From Limnohabitans kasalickyi (GTDB lineage Bacteria; Pseudomonadota; Gammaproteobacteria; Burkholderiales; Burkholderiaceae_C), in the NCBI GenBank assembly GCA_965234325.1, contig OZ248407.1:310001-374000 (forward strand): DNA of 64,000 nucleotides, given 5' to 3'. Both the position numbers and the translations under genes were made by a program. Numbering within the stretch: position 1 is the stretch's first letter; every line of letters begins with the position of its first letter. The notes beneath the pieces are model-generated. The model was not told the DNA's origin and searched no databases. It saw nothing but the letters and a program-made list of their open reading frames with translations. This document shows positions 1 to 9,260 of this stretch, in pieces.

Positions 1-152
1 TGCTCGTACTCGCCGTTCAAAATCATGCGCGCAAAGGCTTTGGAGCCCGTGACATTGGTGCGCTCGCCAACGTTGACAAACAAACTGCCCTCGCCGATGG
101 AGACTGGCTCAAGGCCAGACAGCTTCATGGGGGGAACTGCAGTGGAATTCAT
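1..152 (-). CDS. metH: Methionine synthase, C-terminal half (partial, 5' end only)
   Basis: The minus strand opens at ATG 152-150 and reads MNSTAVPPMKLSGLEPV, continuing through a segment containing NVGERTNVTGSKAF before leaving the window at position 1. That segment is the start of the methyltetrahydrofolate (pterin)-binding domain of cobalamin-dependent methionine synthase. The homocysteine-binding domain is absent here and is encoded separately at 4265-5308, so MetH is a two-subunit enzyme in this organism, as in other Burkholderiales. A GGTGAG-type ribosome binding site precedes the ATG and lies inside a riboswitch expression platform. The rest of the gene (folate, cobalamin and activation domains) should lie to the left, outside the window. 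An in-frame ATG at 128-126 (MKLSGLEP) is an alternative start. Confidence 0.93.
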   Translation of the reverse strand, partial: MNSTAVPPMKLSGLEPVSIGEGSLFVNVGERTNVTGSKAFARMILNGEYE

Positions 153-159
153 GGGGGTA

Positions 160-188
160 CTCACCTGGGTGCTAACAAAACAGGTGAG
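160..188 (-). promoter_or_regulatory. Anti-Shine-Dalgarno hairpin of the metH riboswitch
   Basis: CTCACCTG (160-167) and CAGGTGAG (181-188) form a perfect 8-bp inverted repeat with a 13-nt loop. In the minus-strand RNA one arm is the 3' strand of the SAH-riboswitch stem and the other is the metH ribosome binding site. The two pairings exclude each other. Without ligand the binding site would be hidden; with SAH it would be free. This is the on-switch arrangement proposed for this RNA class. The pairing is seen in the sequence; the switching direction is inferred. Confidence 0.75.
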
Positions 189-271
189 CGTCGTTGCAAA
201 AGATTCGGCCCCAAGCCTGACTTCACGCGCACACCTAAGAAGGCGGGTGAAGCTGCAACGCTCCTTGGGGA
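180..271 (-). promoter_or_regulatory. S-adenosylhomocysteine (SAH) riboswitch upstream of metH
   Basis: Read on the minus strand from 271 to 180, the RNA has the hallmarks of the SAH (ahcY-type) aptamer. CCCCAAG pairs with CTTGGGG. GGAGCGTTGC pairs with GCAACGACGCTC through a small bulge. An internal hairpin is closed by CTTCAC and GTGAAG, and the segments TCAGGCT and GCAACGACGCTCACC match the conserved parts of the class as I remember them. It sits directly upstream of a methionine synthase gene, which removes homocysteine made from SAH, and SAH riboswitches are known to control ahcY, metH and metF. A covariance-model search would settle it. Confidence 0.9.
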
Positions 272-278
272 AGACTTT

Positions 279-310
279 ATTTTAACGGGTAGCGCAACCC
301 AGATGCTCAA
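279..310 (-). promoter_or_regulatory. Possible promoter of the riboswitch-metH transcript
   Basis: On the minus strand TAAAAT (284-279) lies about 8 nt before the first paired base of the riboswitch, the right place for a -10 box. The best upstream hexamer is TTGAGC (310-305), but the spacing is a long 19-20 bp, so the -35 assignment is weak. The rest of 311-441 shows no gene or clear signal. Confidence 0.3.
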
Positions 311-441
311 TGTCTAGGCAGACGGACTTTTCTCGCTAACTTTGAGGCACAAAGAGTAGGACGTTCTGTATTCAATTATTTTGTGCACCTTTCCTCAAGC
401 CCAAGCGTTAATCAAACCCGATTCCCCAAATACCGCGCACC

Positions 442-678
442 ATGTTCATTCGCTTTCTATTGACCTCACTTCTCGTCATGTCGACGCAAGCACGGGCCCA
501 AATCCAAACGCCCACCCCAATCTGCACCCGCGAATACGTGCCTGTTTGCGGTCAGTTAGGACAGGAAATCAAAACATTCCCCACCCGTTGCGTGATGCTC
601 AGCCAAGGTGGCACTTGGGTTTCAAACGGGGCCTGCCCACAAACACCTGCACCCCAAAGCACAAAACCCGCGGAATAG
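442..678 (+). CDS. Small secreted Kazal-like protein
   Basis: A 78-residue protein. Residues 1-19 form a signal peptide (hydrophobic LLTSLLVM stretch, ARA cleavage site). A short Thr/Pro stretch follows, then a Kazal-like core containing CTREYVPVCG with four cysteines spaced C-x7-C-x13-C-x14-C, and a Pro/Thr-rich tail. The Y-x-PVCG signature is typical of Kazal serine-protease inhibitor folds, here in a reduced four-cysteine form. It would act in the periplasm or outside the cell. No protease gene is adjacent, so the target is unknown. There is no strong ribosome binding site. Another frame is open over 381-710, but only this one gives a recognisable secreted domain. Confidence 0.72.
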   Translation: MFIRFLLTSLLVMSTQARAQIQTPTPICTREYVPVCGQLGQEIKTFPTRCVMLSQGGTWVSNGACPQTPAPQSTKPAE

Positions 679-751
679 GCGGGCTGGGCTGGGTTGGCTT
701 AGCTGGGTGAAGCCATCCACAATACCAACATCGTTCAATCATTGGAACTCT

Positions 752-1489
752 ATGTCTCTGGTCACACCCTCATTGCTGCAAGGCGCTTCCAATTTCCGAG
801 ACATCGGCGGCTACGCCACGCAAAACGGCCACCGCATCAAACCTGGACAGGTGTTCCGTTCTGACCATCTGGCCGCGCTGACACCAGCCGATTTGGCATC
901 CTTGCAAGCGCTGGGCGTGCGGCACAGCCTAGATTTCCGAGGTGTCGCTGAATCCACGGCGACGCCCTATGACATCCCCGGTGTCGAGCGCGTGCCTTTG
1001 GCGATCGAGCCCACGGTGATTGCACGCATGCAGGCGCTGGTGGCCCAAGGCATTGAGCCGACCACCGAAGAAACGGTGGACTTGATGCGCGAGACTTACC
1101 GTGACTTTGTGAACCAAAACGCGGCCACCTTTGGTCGCTTCTTGAAACACTTGTTGGCGCATGACACCCCTCAAGTTTTCCATTGCACCGCAGGCAAAGA
1201 CCGCACAGGATTTGCCGCAGCACTGCTGCTGTCAGCCCTTGGCGTGGACCGTACCACCATCGAACACGATTACCTGCTCACGAACCAGCTGTATCGTCGC
1301 GACCCGAATATAGAAGGCAAAGGCCCTACGCACGTCATGAAAGTGCTCTGGCAGGTGCAACCGGCTTTTCTGCATGCCGCATTTGAAGCGGTGGACCAAC
1401 AAGGCGGCATGCAAGCGTACTTACATGGCCCCATTGGTTTGGACACCCGCGAACTGCAAGGCTTGCGCGACTGGCTGCTGCAAGCCTGA
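752..1489 (+). CDS. Tyrosine/serine-type protein phosphatase (Y_phosphatase3-like)
   Basis: A 245-residue soluble protein. The phosphatase signature HCTAGKDRTGF is at residues 144-154, giving the CX5R loop with Cys145 as nucleophile and Arg151 as phosphate ligand. The N-terminal SNFRDIGGY and FRSDHL motifs are typical of the bacterial family related to Mycobacterium PtpB, so the likely role is dephosphorylation of phosphotyrosine or a small phosphorylated substrate in the cytoplasm. The reading frame extends upstream to 608, but similarity begins at the ATG at 752, which is the start chosen. The gene is monocistronic and converges on the minus-strand binding-protein gene ending at 1501. The substrate cannot be read from the sequence. 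Confidence 0.85.
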   Translation: MSLVTPSLLQGASNFRDIGGYATQNGHRIKPGQVFRSDHLAALTPADLASLQALGVRHSLDFRGVAESTATPYDIPGVERVPLAIEPTVIARMQALVAQGIEPTTEETVDLMRETYRDFVNQNAATFGRFLKHLLAHDTPQVFHCTAGKDRTGFAAALLLSALGVDRTTIEHDYLLTNQLYRRDPNIEGKGPTHVMKVLWQVQPAFLHAAFEAVDQQGGMQAYLHGPIGLDTRELQGLRDWLLQA

Positions 1490-1500
1490 GGGTGGATGGC

Positions 1501-2754
1501 TTAACTGGGTCGCTTCATCTGGCATGACGTGGGTTGGGCACTGATGTAGGAGTCCCAAACCACTTCAGTACGGAAACCGTAACCCGTGTTTTCAGCGTCG
1601 TACTTCACGCCTTTGCTGCCTTTTTTGGCCCAAATACCCAAATACAAGGGGGCTTCAAGCTGATGGTCGCTTTGACGCATTTTGACGTCGCCCATGGGGC
1701 TCTTGTAGGTCATGCCCTCCAGCGCAAAAGCCACTTTTTTCGGGTCTGTCGATTGGGCTTTGCGCATGGCTTCACGCAGCATGTTCATAGTGTTCCAGTG
1801 CGCTGCAAAGATGAAATCGTCGTTGTATTTCTTCTTGTAGTCCACATAAATTTTTTCAAGCTCAGGGGTGGGCGCGTTGTGTACCCAGTTCCAGATCACC
1901 CCCACCTTGCCTTCACCCCATGGGCCCAGCTGAGCAGGGGTACCTGGATTGTTCGCATTCAGCGTGAAGTAGTTGATGTTCAGCCCGAAATCGCGCGCCG
2001 ACTTGAACATGAGCGTCAAGTCACTGCCCCAGTTGGAGGTAATAACGGTGTCCGCACCCGTTGCCGCGATTTTGGACACATAGGGCGCAAAATCACGGGT
2101 TTGCGCGATCGGAATGAAGTCATCGCCCACAATCTGAATGTCCGGACGTTTGCGCGCCAAGTACTCTTTCGCCGCCTTTGACACTTGGCGACCGTGGGTG
2201 TAATCCTGATTGATCAGGTACACCTTCTTGATGTCCTTGCGCCCTTGCATGTAGGTCGACAAGGCCTCCATCTTCATCTCACTCGACGGATAAAAACGGA
2301 AATGCCAGAAGCTGCAGCGCTCGTTGGTCAATAAGGGATCCATGGCCGAATAGTTGAGGTAAACCGTCGCACGCTCAGGCTCACGCTCCGCGAGTTTGTT
2401 CAACGCATCCACCAGGGCCAATGCGACGCCTGATCCACCGCCTTGCGTGATAAATCGGATGTTGCGGTCGTTCGCAGCTTTCAAGGCGCTCAGGCTTTCT
2501 TGTGGCGAGCCCTTGTTATCAAACTCGACAATTTCCAGCAGCGGGTCTTTGGGTCCGGCCTTGGCATTGAGCTGAATCACCACCTCGCGCAATTGCTTGA
2601 GCGAGTTCTGTCCCGTCAAGGCAAACGGGCCCGACAACAAATCAATGAATCCAACCTTGACGGTTTCTACCGCTTGGCTGGTCATGCTGGCGGTCAAAGC
2701 GATGACACATAGCGATGCTTTGACCCATGAAGGCATCTTGCAGGTTCTGGACAT
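1501..2754 (-). CDS. ABC transporter substrate-binding protein (branched-chain amino acid/amide type)
   Basis: A 417-residue periplasmic binding protein of the LivK-like (type I fold) family. It has an N-terminal signal peptide ending near SQAVE, then VKVGFIDLLSGPFALTG, the usual opening of the ligand-binding domain, with the paired Rossmann-like lobes filling the rest. A strong AAGGAG ribosome binding site precedes the ATG; an internal Met at residue 7 is an alternative start. No permease or ATPase genes are adjacent, so it is an orphan component, unlike the complete system at 26464-31202. The ligand is unknown. The amidase gene 140 bp upstream on the same strand could hint at amide uptake, but that is speculative. 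Confidence 0.88.
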   Translation of the reverse strand: MSRTCKMPSWVKASLCVIALTASMTSQAVETVKVGFIDLLSGPFALTGQNSLKQLREVVIQLNAKAGPKDPLLEIVEFDNKGSPQESLSALKAANDRNIRFITQGGGSGVALALVDALNKLAEREPERATVYLNYSAMDPLLTNERCSFWHFRFYPSSEMKMEALSTYMQGRKDIKKVYLINQDYTHGRQVSKAAKEYLARKRPDIQIVGDDFIPIAQTRDFAPYVSKIAATGADTVITSNWGSDLTLMFKSARDFGLNINYFTLNANNPGTPAQLGPWGEGKVGVIWNWVHNAPTPELEKIYVDYKKKYNDDFIFAAHWNTMNMLREAMRKAQSTDPKKVAFALEGMTYKSPMGDVKMRQSDHQLEAPLYLGIWAKKGSKGVKYDAENTGYGFRTEVVWDSYISAQPTSCQMKRPS

Positions 2755-2894
2755 GGAGGTCTCCTTGTTAGCTTGGGCGCTTCGAGCTCTCAGATCGAAG
2801 TAAAAATGAAGCTCAATTGTGCAGGCCTTAGGTCTGGATCAATCACCTTCGGCCTAGGGGAAGACCCGCCTGTTGGATCAGGCAGACGCTCACC

Positions 2895-4190
2895 TCAAAA
2901 AACGCTCAAATGCTGATGCAAGGCGTGCGCCGAAGCCAACGTCAACCCATCCGCCCCCACCTTCCCCACCACCTGCAAGCCGACAGGCATGCCGTTGGGC
3001 GCCAAGCCCGCAGGAATGTTGACAGTCGGTGTTTGCAACACCGTCCAAATGCGGCAAAACACGGGGTCGCCCGTGTTGTCTAGCCCCAGCGGGGCTGCGC
3101 CAGGTGCGCTGGGCGCCAGCAGCACATCGACGTCTTGAAACACATCGGCCAATTGCGCGCGGCAAAGCGCCACCAGCGCTTGGGCTTGGTCGTACTGCTC
3201 AATCGTCACGTCCACGCCCGCCTGCAGAATGCCTTGCAAGCGAGGGCTCAAACTGGCGAAGTGCTGCAAGCGCTCGTAGGACAAGCATTGCGCTTGCTCT
3301 GCCAATTGAATGTAGGTTTGCGCTTGCACCAACTGCTGGTAGCTCACAGGCAAATGCACGTCCTGCACCGTCATGCCATGCGCAGCGCTGAGGCTGGCGG
3401 CTGCCTGCTGCAAAGCAGCGTGGGTCTCAGGCAGCGCCTGCCCCCACTCGTAAGTATGGCAAATGCCCACCCGCAAAGGGCGCGACAGATGCTCAGCCAT
3501 GGGGCGCACCAACCACGACGAGCGGCCACTCAAGGCCGCGGCAAACAACGCCGCGTCGGGCACGTTGCGGGCGAGGGTGCCCACGGTGTCCAAGGTGTCG
3601 GACAAAGGCTTGGCCCCCGCACGGTTGATGCCACCAAAGCTGGGCTTAAAAGCCACCACACCGCAGTAGGCCGCAGGCCGTGTGAGCGAGCCTGCGGTTT
3701 GTGTGCCCAGCGCCAGCGGCACCATGCCGTCAGCCACCGCCGCGGCCGAGCCCGAAGACGAGCCTCCCGGTGTGTGCGCCAAGTTGTGCGGGTTGCGCGT
3801 CTGGTTGGGCTGAAATGTGGCGAACTCGGTCGTCACCGTTTTGCCCAGCACCACCGCACCTGCAGCACGCGCCAGTGCCACACAGCTGGCGTCATTCGCG
3901 GGTTGATGGCCGGCATAAATGGGCGAGCCATACGACGTGGGCATGTCTGCCGTGGCAATGAGGTCTTTCACGCCAATCGGCAGACCGTGCAACAAGCCTT
4001 GGTGCGCGCCTTGGTCCAAGGCTTTGGCCCTGACTAAGGCAGCATCACGCGCCACATGGGTCCAGGCTTGCACTTCTGGCTCGCGAGCGTCGATGCGCTC
4101 TAGGCAATCGCGCACCAAGTCTTCGGCACGCAAGGTGCGTTGGGCCAGTTGGTGGGCGGCCTCGCAGGCGCTCAAGGGAAGCTTTGACAT
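2895..4190 (-). CDS. Amidase signature family hydrolase
   Basis: A 431-residue amidase-signature enzyme. The Ser-cisSer-Lys triad is visible: Lys75 in GLPIGVKDL, a serine (about 144) in PGGSSSGSAA, and nucleophile Ser168 in GTQTAGSLTRPA. The family hydrolyses amide C-N bonds. The protein is too short and lacks the context expected of GatA, and no gatB or gatC is present, so a catabolic amidase is more likely. There is no signal peptide. It lies 74 bp downstream of the metH N-terminal half on the same strand and may be cotranscribed with it. The substrate cannot be told. Confidence 0.88.
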   Translation of the reverse strand: MSKLPLSACEAAHQLAQRTLRAEDLVRDCLERIDAREPEVQAWTHVARDAALVRAKALDQGAHQGLLHGLPIGVKDLIATADMPTSYGSPIYAGHQPANDASCVALARAAGAVVLGKTVTTEFATFQPNQTRNPHNLAHTPGGSSSGSAAAVADGMVPLALGTQTAGSLTRPAAYCGVVAFKPSFGGINRAGAKPLSDTLDTVGTLARNVPDAALFAAALSGRSSWLVRPMAEHLSRPLRVGICHTYEWGQALPETHAALQQAAASLSAAHGMTVQDVHLPVSYQQLVQAQTYIQLAEQAQCLSYERLQHFASLSPRLQGILQAGVDVTIEQYDQAQALVALCRAQLADVFQDVDVLLAPSAPGAAPLGLDNTGDPVFCRIWTVLQTPTVNIPAGLAPNGMPVGLQVVGKVGADGLTLASAHALHQHLSVF

Positions 4191-4264
4191 GGGGTGAATC
4201 TCCGGTTCAACACAAACAAAACCTCATTCTGCTATGGCTGACGCTCAGCCGCAGTCAACTGCGT

Positions 4265-5308
<1,044 letters not shown>

Positions 5309-5385
5309 GTGTCTATTGTAAGAAGCAGGGACAATAGCCGGTTCATGCTTCCGTTCATCCCCACTTATTTACACGCCAGCGTCAT

Positions 5386-7308
5386 TTGCGCGCGCCGAAA
5401 GCTGCCGTGTCCACACCCGTGAATCCGCAAGACATCCTGCGCGAAGTGTTTGGCTATGGCGCGTTTCGCGGCCCCCAAGAAGCCATCGTCAACCATGTCT
5501 GTAACGGTGGCGATGCGCTGGTGCTCATGCCCACGGGTGGCGGCAAATCGCTGTGTTACCAAATTCCGGCCATTGCACGCCAGCGGGCGGGCCATGGCAT
5601 CACCATCGTAGTGTCACCGCTCATCGCACTCATGCACGACCAAGTGGGCGCGCTGCACGAAGCCGGTGTTGAAGCGGCATTTTTAAATTCCAGCCTCAGC
5701 GGCGAAGAAGCCAACGCGGTGGAGCAACGCCTGCGCCGTGGCGAGATCACCCTGCTGTACGCCGCGCCCGAGCGCATCACCACGCCGCGCTTTTTGGCGC
5801 AATTAGATGCATTGCACGAGCAAGGCCAGCTCAGCCTGTTTGCGATTGACGAAGCGCATTGCGTCAGTCAGTGGGGCCACGACTTCCGCCCCGAATATCG
5901 GGCGCTGACTGTGCTGCACGAGCGCTATGCCGGCGTGCCGCGCATGGCACTCACGGCCACGGCCGATGCGCTGACGCGGGCCGACATCGTGGAGCGCTTG
6001 CAACTCGAAGATGCGCAGCAATTCGTCAGCAGCTTTGACCGCCCCAACATCCGCTACACCATCGTTGAAAAGAAAGACGCGTCCACCCAACTGCTGCGCT
6101 TTATCCAGCGCGAGCACACGGGCCCAGACTGGCAAGACAGCGGTATCGTCTATTGCCAATCGCGCAAGCGGGTGGAAGAAGTGGCCAAGAATTTGTGCGA
6201 GGCGGGCATTGCCGCGTTGCCCTACCACGCGGGCTTAGACGGTGCCATTCGCCAAACGCACCAAAACCGTTTCTTGCGCGAAGACGGTTTGGTGATGGTG
6301 GCCACCGTGGCGTTTGGCATGGGCATCGACAAGCCCGATGTGCGCTTTGTGGCGCACTTGGACATGCCCAAAAACATTGAAGGCTATTACCAAGAAACCG
6401 GCCGTGGCGGCCGCGATGGCCAAGCTGCGCACGCGTGGATGGCCTACGGCCTCAACGACGTGGTGAACCAGCGCCGCATGATCGACGAAAGCCCAGCGAG
6501 CGAAGAATTCAAACAAGCCATGCGCGGCAAACTCGATGCGCTGCTGGCCTTGGCCGAAGCCACCGATTGCCGGCGTGTTCGTTTGCTGGGCTACTTTGAC
6601 GAAACCTACCAATCGCCCGAAAACGGTGCACCCCGCTACACCTGCGGCAACTGCGACAACTGCCTCAACCCACCCGACATTTGGGATGGCACCGAGGCTG
6701 CCCGCATGCTGCTGTCCACCATTTACCGCATCAAGCAGCAAAGTGGCATGTCGTTTGGCGCGGGCCACGCGATGGACATCTTGCGCGGCAAGGCAACCGA
6801 AAAAGTCACGCAATACAACCACAACCAACTCAGCACCTTTGGCATCGGTGCGCATTTCAGCGAAGTGCAGTTACGCGGCGTGCTGCGCCAATTGATTGCC
6901 ATTGGTGCGTTGGGCGTGGACGCGCAGGCCTTCAACACGCTCTACCTGACCGAGGCATCACGCGGCGTGCTGAAAGGCGAAGTCAGCGTGCGCTTGCGCG
7001 CCTCGGTGTCCACCCCTGCGGGCCGCAAGGGCGACCGTAAAGCGAAGGGCACCGCCAGCGGAACCACCAAGGCTGCACCGATTGCACTGGACGACGAAGG
7101 CCAACAACGCTACGACGCGCTCAAAGCTTGGCGCGGCGAAGTGGCACGCGCGCACAACCTGCCCGCGTATGTGATTTTTCACGATGCCACCTTGGCCGCG
7201 ATTGCCCAAGCCGCACCACACGACTTGGAAAGCCTGCAAGGCATTGCCGGCATTGGCGCTAAAAAGCTCGAAGCCTACGGCGAAGAAGTACTGCGCGTCG
7301 TGTCTTAA
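5386..7308 (+). CDS. recQ: ATP-dependent DNA helicase RecQ
   Basis: A 640-residue superfamily 2 helicase. Walker A is MPTGGGKS (about residues 48-55), followed by a DEAH box in FAIDEAHCVSQWGHDF, helicase motif TATAD, and motif VI region GRGGRDG. The RecQ-C-terminal zinc site has YTCGNCDNC preceded by a CRR cysteine, then a winged helix, a Lys/Arg-rich linker and a C-terminal HRDC domain (about 560-640). RecQ unwinds DNA 3'-5' in recombination and repair. The first in-frame start is TTG at 5386; GTG at 5407 (VSTPVNPQ) is equally possible because neither has a clear ribosome binding site. It is divergent from the metH half and converges on the HerA-like gene. Confidence 0.95.
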   Translation: MRAPKAAVSTPVNPQDILREVFGYGAFRGPQEAIVNHVCNGGDALVLMPTGGGKSLCYQIPAIARQRAGHGITIVVSPLIALMHDQVGALHEAGVEAAFLNSSLSGEEANAVEQRLRRGEITLLYAAPERITTPRFLAQLDALHEQGQLSLFAIDEAHCVSQWGHDFRPEYRALTVLHERYAGVPRMALTATADALTRADIVERLQLEDAQQFVSSFDRPNIRYTIVEKKDASTQLLRFIQREHTGPDWQDSGIVYCQSRKRVEEVAKNLCEAGIAALPYHAGLDGAIRQTHQNRFLREDGLVMVATVAFGMGIDKPDVRFVAHLDMPKNIEGYYQETGRGGRDGQAAHAWMAYGLNDVVNQRRMIDESPASEEFKQAMRGKLDALLALAEATDCRRVRLLGYFDETYQSPENGAPRYTCGNCDNCLNPPDIWDGTEAARMLLSTIYRIKQQSGMSFGAGHAMDILRGKATEKVTQYNHNQLSTFGIGAHFSEVQLRGVLRQLIAIGALGVDAQAFNTLYLTEASRGVLKGEVSVRLRASVSTPAGRKGDRKAKGTASGTTKAAPIALDDEGQQRYDALKAWRGEVARAHNLPAYVIFHDATLAAIAQAAPHDLESLQGIAGIGAKKLEAYGEEVLRVVS

Positions 7309-7328
7309 AGCACCGGGTCAGACCGCAT

Positions 7329-9260
7329 TCAAGGCGCGTCGACACAACGCGATTGACCTTTGTAGCGCGCAGCCTGCACGGGAATCAAATACCGGTTCGA
7401 GTACGCCAGCATGCGCATCAAACCTGGAGTTCGCATGCGCATGATGTCTTGCTCGCAACCCTTGAACGCAAACTGAACCGAGGCCAATCGGGCCGCCTCG
7501 CGATCGCTGGACAAGTGGCCGATGAAGAAGTTCTCGGTCTGGGCCAGCAAGTCCTCATTCACCGTGGACGGCGACTGCGTGGAATAAACAATGCCAATGT
7601 TGAACTTCGCGCCCTCTTTGGCAAAACGCGAATACACGTCGATCACGTTGGACGCACTGGACGGAAAAATCATGTGCGCCTCTTCGAAATAGATTTGCAC
7701 ATACCGATCGTTCAAGGCGTTGTTCACAAACTTTTGCTCTTGCGCATGAAACACCGCCACCGACAAGGTTTTGGCAAAGTAACGAATGATCTTTTCATTC
7801 GCTCCGCCCAAGTCCACGATCACCGTTTTGCCCACATGCAGTGCCTGCAAGATTTCGTCGGTGAACCCGTCGGCCATCGGCGCATGAAACGGCATACAAG
7901 GACGCAACACAAACGGGCCATCTGAGGTGTTGGGCGACAAGAACCTCGCCATGATCATTTCGTCCAACTCAAACAAGAACACGCCATTACGCATCAGGCA
8001 TGGGTCGTTGCCATACGAAAGAGCGAACTTGGCGATCACGCGCATTTCGGCGCACATGTCCACAAACGACTTCGGGGGAGCAGGTGCCGGTTGGCCATTG
8101 ATCGCTTGATAGGCCGCCAAACGCAAAGCTTGCGGGAAGCAAGGGTTGAGCAAACTTTTGAAACCCGTCTGGTTCAAGATTTGCAGCAAGCGCGACTCGT
8201 CGTGGTCGAAGCCCGCCTCATGCAAGATTGTCCAAAACAACATGATCTTGCGCAGCACACGCAGCGCCAAGTCTTCGCTCATGCGCGGGTCGCGCACCAA
8301 CTCGGGCAAACGACAGTTCAGCAAAGTACGCACATAGTCGGTGGCCACCGTCGACTCTGGCAACAACTCGCGCATGATCTCAAGCGCTTTGTCCGTCTGC
8401 TCAAAGAAGTTAAAGCGCAGCAACTTACCGTCGGCATTGCCACCTCGGTCCGTCAAGAAATACACCCCACTGCGGTCACGGTACGATGACGCGATGGAGC
8501 CCCCATCTTGCGGGTTGTCGTTGGCGTATTCACCATTCACATCAAAAATCAACTGGCCCACCGAATGGTCGTGCACCGTGATGTCCAACATGCCCTGCAC
8601 CAACAACTTCACCACGTTACTTTTACCCAAGCGGGTTTTGCCAAACATGGCTGTGCGTTTGCCGCGCACATCGCCCATGGACAGATAAATCGGCTGCGGC
8701 TGTTGTGTGTGCACATGGGTCTCGCTCTCTCGCAGCACACCGAGGTTGATGCGCTGACCGCTTGGCACCGTGCCATTCAAAATGATGGCGAGCATCAGCT
8801 GACACGGCATGAACGCGCAGTAACGACTGGCATGGCCAAGACGTCCTGAATCGCCAGAAAAACGAAAGCCATTGGCGCCCGTCGCATCCAACAACAAAGT
8901 GCCCAACACCTCAAACGACAACACGCTCAAACTGAGTGCGTCGCAACCCGGCGTGGCGGCCACCAACCGATGGCAGTGGCGCAAGGGGGGCTCGCTCAAT
9001 TCAAGCGTCGACTTCACATCACGCAAACGCAACACGGTGAACTCGGCGCGACTGACATCTTCTGTGTGAGGCGCTTGCAGCGCCTCCTGAAACGGCGTGC
9101 CTGCATGCGTGTGACGCACCATCACCACAAAACTGCCACGCGTCAACCCTTGCGTATCGGGCTGTGCATGTAGGTTGGCCAGCACTTCCACGTGGTCGTA
9201 ATGCGCGCTAATGACGGGGCCCAAATAATTTGAAGGCCCGAATGAAACGTGATTGATCAT
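7329..9260 (-). CDS. HerA/DUF87-family ATPase coupled to the type IVb pilus operon
   Basis: A 643-residue ATPase. The N-terminal 85 residues look like a HAS-barrel. Walker A is GKTRLGKS (207-214), a LIFDVNGEYA strand follows at 237-246, and Walker B VQIYFEEAHMIF is at 521-532 with two acidic residues. YSTQSPST near 559-566 fits the HerA sensor loop. HerA-type motors are hexameric and related to VirB4/FtsK translocases. The gene overlaps pilV by 4 bp (ATGA), so it is the last, translationally coupled gene of the pilus operon. The usual HerA partner nuclease NurA is absent. Possible roles are a motor at the pilus base, DNA handling linked to the pilus, or a translocation ATPase; the sequence does not decide. 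Confidence 0.8.
   Translation of the reverse strand: MINHVSFGPSNYLGPVISAHYDHVEVLANLHAQPDTQGLTRGSFVVMVRHTHAGTPFQEALQAPHTEDVSRAEFTVLRLRDVKSTLELSEPPLRHCHRLVAATPGCDALSLSVLSFEVLGTLLLDATGANGFRFSGDSGRLGHASRYCAFMPCQLMLAIILNGTVPSGQRINLGVLRESETHVHTQQPQPIYLSMGDVRGKRTAMFGKTRLGKSNVVKLLVQGMLDITVHDHSVGQLIFDVNGEYANDNPQDGGSIASSYRDRSGVYFLTDRGGNADGKLLRFNFFEQTDKALEIMRELLPESTVATDYVRTLLNCRLPELVRDPRMSEDLALRVLRKIMLFWTILHEAGFDHDESRLLQILNQTGFKSLLNPCFPQALRLAAYQAINGQPAPAPPKSFVDMCAEMRVIAKFALSYGNDPCLMRNGVFLFELDEMIMARFLSPNTSDGPFVLRPCMPFHAPMADGFTDEILQALHVGKTVIVDLGGANEKIIRYFAKTLSVAVFHAQEQKFVNNALNDRYVQIYFEEAHMIFPSSASNVIDVYSRFAKEGAKFNIGIVYSTQSPSTVNEDLLAQTENFFIGHLSSDREAARLASVQFAFKGCEQDIMRMRTPGLMRMLAYSNRYLIPVQAARYKGQSRCVDAP

Noticed and set aside
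3135..4037. Open frame of 300 codons on the plus strand opposite the amidase
   Set aside because: Arg/His-rich shadow frame without domain; the amidase triad is on the minus strand.
5309..5385. Second SAH riboswitch in front of the other metH half
   Set aside because: The 77-bp gap to recQ is too short and lacks the conserved aptamer segments.
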